Of a stretch of 5,913 bases of DNA, positions 4,699 through 5,913 are shown one piece after another. Every line of letters begins with the position of its first letter. Position 1 is the first letter of the stretch. The notes under the pieces are model-generated. The model made no database searches, was not told the DNA's origin, and saw only the letters and a list, made by a program, of their open reading frames with translations. Both the position numbers and the translations under genes were made by a program. The DNA is from Chloroflexota bacterium (GTDB lineage Bacteria; Chloroflexota; Dehalococcoidia; DSTF01; JACRBR01), in contig JACRBR010000229.1 in NCBI GenBank assembly GCA_016213125.1, forward strand, positions 1 through 5,913, in the 5' to 3' direction.

Positions 4699-5591
4699 TG
4701 GAGTTCAAACCACCCCGCGCACTGGGCACGCTGGTCGGCGGAGGGATCGCCGCGTGGTGCTTTGTCGTGACCCTGGCGCTGGTCGTTCGCGGGATCACGT
4801 ACGACGTATCGCTGGGGATCATCTCGCTCTACGCGGTGGCGACCGTGTTCTTCTTCATCGGCGTGCTGTTCGTGTACTGGACGTACAGCCTGGGCACGCT
4901 GCGCTACACGCTCGATCGCAACGCGCTCACGATCACCTGGGGCGACATTCGCCAGCTGGTGCCGATCTCCATGATCGAGCGGTTGGTGCCCGGACGCGAG
5001 CTGTCGAACCCGCACATCGCCGGCGTGAGCTGGCTGGGGCACCACGTCGGCAAGTCCGAGATCGAGGGCGGCATCGGTGACACCCTCTTTTACTCGACGC
5101 ACCGCTCGCCCGAGGACCTGCTGTACATCGTGACGCCCTCGCAGTCGTACGCGATATCCGTGCACGACGAAGTAGCCTTCGCGGAGGCGGTGCAGGCGCA
5201 GCAGCGGGCGGGATCGCTGGTGGCCGTCGCGCAGGCGCCGGACCGGCTGTACCTGGCCGCGCAGCCGTTCTGGGAGGACCGCACGGCGCAGCTCCTGGCG
5301 CTGGCGGCGTTCGCGGCATTCTTCGCGATGTTCGGGTACGTGTACCAGCAGTACCCGGACCTGCCGCAGAGCATCGCGCTGTCGTTCCCGCAGCTCAACG
5401 GCGTCACCCGCGTCGGGGACAAGAGCGAACTGCTGAAGCTGCCGATGACGGGCATCGGAATCCTGCTCTTGAACCTGGGCCTGGGCTTCGCCGCGCACGC
5501 GTGGGAGCGCATGGTCGGCTACGTGCTGCTCCTGGCGGCGATTGGCGCGCAGGCGATGCTGCTGGCCGCAGCGATCATCGCCCTGAACTAA
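4698..5591 (+). CDS. Membrane protein with bacterial PH-like domain and DUF1648-like segment
   Basis: This 297-residue protein has two N-terminal membrane helices (about 11-30 and 38-62). A soluble domain follows at about 64-168, with LRYTLDRNALTITWGDIRQL and VPISMIERLVPG, the usual opening of bacterial PH-like (bPH) domains. Three more hydrophobic helices lie at about 197-216, 252-268 and 272-294. Between helices 3 and 4, YPDLPQSIALSFPQLNGVTR and VGDKSELLKLP match the pattern of DUF1648 membrane proteins (LPxxIxxHF...G...KxxLLxLP). The role is unknown; such proteins are generally presumed to act at the envelope. The ATG overlaps the aminotransferase TGA (TGATG), and no strong Shine-Dalgarno is present apart from AAGG at 4690-4693, so translation is probably coupled. 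Domain calls come from pattern recognition, not a profile search. Confidence 0.8.
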   Translation: MEFKPPRALGTLVGGGIAAWCFVVTLALVVRGITYDVSLGIISLYAVATVFFFIGVLFVYWTYSLGTLRYTLDRNALTITWGDIRQLVPISMIERLVPGRELSNPHIAGVSWLGHHVGKSEIEGGIGDTLFYSTHRSPEDLLYIVTPSQSYAISVHDEVAFAEAVQAQQRAGSLVAVAQAPDRLYLAAQPFWEDRTAQLLALAAFAAFFAMFGYVYQQYPDLPQSIALSFPQLNGVTRVGDKSELLKLPMTGIGILLLNLGLGFAAHAWERMVGYVLLLAAIGAQAMLLAAAIIALN

Positions 5592-5605
5592 GACCCACCG
5601 GCACC

Positions 5606-5620
5606 CCGCACCGCACCGCA
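5606..5620. repeat. CCGCA x3 pentamer repeat
   Basis: Three perfect head-to-tail copies of CCGCA lie 14 bases after the PH-domain gene's stop codon. It is short and may be chance in GC-rich DNA, but it is another tandem repeat confined to a spacer. Confidence 0.5.
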
Positions 5621-5651
5621 AGTGGATCCCATCCGCCTCCCTCGATGGCGC

Positions 5652-5657
5652 TACGAT
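5652..5657 (+). promoter_or_regulatory. Candidate -10 box (TACGAT) just before the last gene
   Basis: TACGAT matches four of six consensus bases and ends seven bases before the ATG at 5665, the same geometry as TATACT before the gene at 206. A leaderless message is possible. No -35 box is apparent. Confidence 0.25.
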
Positions 5658-5664
5658 CGAAGCG

Positions 5665-5913
5665 ATGGAAGCGCTGATCGAGTCCACGTACAGGTTCTAC
5701 CCGGCCAGCGTGCTCCTCCCGTTCGGAGCCGGCGTCACCATCGCCGGGCTACGCCGCTGGGCCGGTACGCTTCGTCTGCCTGCCGCCGATCCGGCGAAGT
5801 CGCTGGCGATGATGCAGGCGTTCCGCGTGTGGATCATCGGGCTGGCGATCGCGGCGCTGGCGGTGGCGTGGATGGGGCAGATCCTGTGGCTGGCAGTGCT
5901 GGCACTCGCCGTC
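5665..5913 (+). CDS. Small membrane protein, N-terminal part, cut by window edge
   Basis: The open frame from ATG 5665 runs 83 codons to the window edge. It begins MEALIESTYRFYPASVLLPF, with a hydrophobic segment at about 12-29. A short loop carrying the basic stretch LRRWAGTLR and the segment ADPAKSLAMMQAFR follows. A long hydrophobic region from about 55 to the edge (VWIIGLAIAALAVAW) is large enough for one helix plus the start of another. It looks like an integral membrane protein of unknown family. Only a weak GAAG precedes the ATG. It follows the PH-domain gene by 73 bp in the same direction and may or may not share its transcript. An overlapping ATG at 5645 is in another frame. Confidence 0.6.
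   Translation, partial: MEALIESTYRFYPASVLLPFGAGVTIAGLRRWAGTLRLPAADPAKSLAMMQAFRVWIIGLAIAALAVAWMGQILWLAVLALAV

Noticed and set aside
4416..5687. 423-codon open frame on the minus strand opposite the aminotransferase end and the PH-domain gene
   Set aside because: Its translation is rich in Arg, Gln, His and Val with no domain, it opposes two clearly coding regions in a codon-phase typical of GC-rich shadows, and it has no ribosome site.

Overview
The window is GC-rich bacterial DNA with short spacers and genes on both strands. Nothing in it is a phylogenetic marker. My best guess is a Chloroflexota (Dehalococcoidia-like) or similar high-GC environmental bacterium. The guess rests on gene types, base composition, a likely dispersed motif at 2662-2692 and -10 hexamers very close to start codons. 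It is an impression, not a proof. There is no rRNA, tRNA, CRISPR array, insertion sequence or phage gene.

Layout, left to right: (1) the N-terminus of an SRPBCC (START-like) protein on the minus strand, cut by the left edge; (2) a divergent gene for a 75-residue two-helix membrane protein; (3) a convergent slipin (stomatin/podocin-like SPFH protein) on the minus strand; (4) a plus-strand protein with two VOC (glyoxalase-fold) modules; (5) a convergent minus-strand metallo-beta-lactamase-fold hydrolase with a complete metal site; (6) a plus-strand branched-chain aminotransferase (ilvE-type), broken by an in-frame TAG at 4417-4419 but otherwise intact to 4698; (7) a membrane protein with a bacterial PH-like domain and a DUF1648-like segment, whose start codon overlaps the aminotransferase stop; (8) the start of another small membrane protein, cut by the right edge.

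The genes do not form an obvious single pathway. Most are separate transcription units in divergent or convergent arrangement. The one clear operon-like pair is the aminotransferase and the PH-domain membrane protein, joined by a TGATG overlap. The broken aminotransferase would lose the PLP-phosphate-binding part of its active site if the TAG really terminates.

The most unusual feature lies between the genes. Four separate spacers carry short tandem arrays based on a 7-bp unit, each with a different sequence: TTGTCCC x6, a degenerate TCnGACT-like array, a degenerate CCTATAA array, and CTCAGTG x4 preceded by two 8-bp variants. An 8-bp array (CTGACGCG) adjoins the hydrolase gene. These resemble the short tandemly repeated heptamers known from cyanobacteria in form, not sequence. 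Two perfect or near-perfect hairpins sit in the two convergent spacers. I see no convincing new multi-gene system here.
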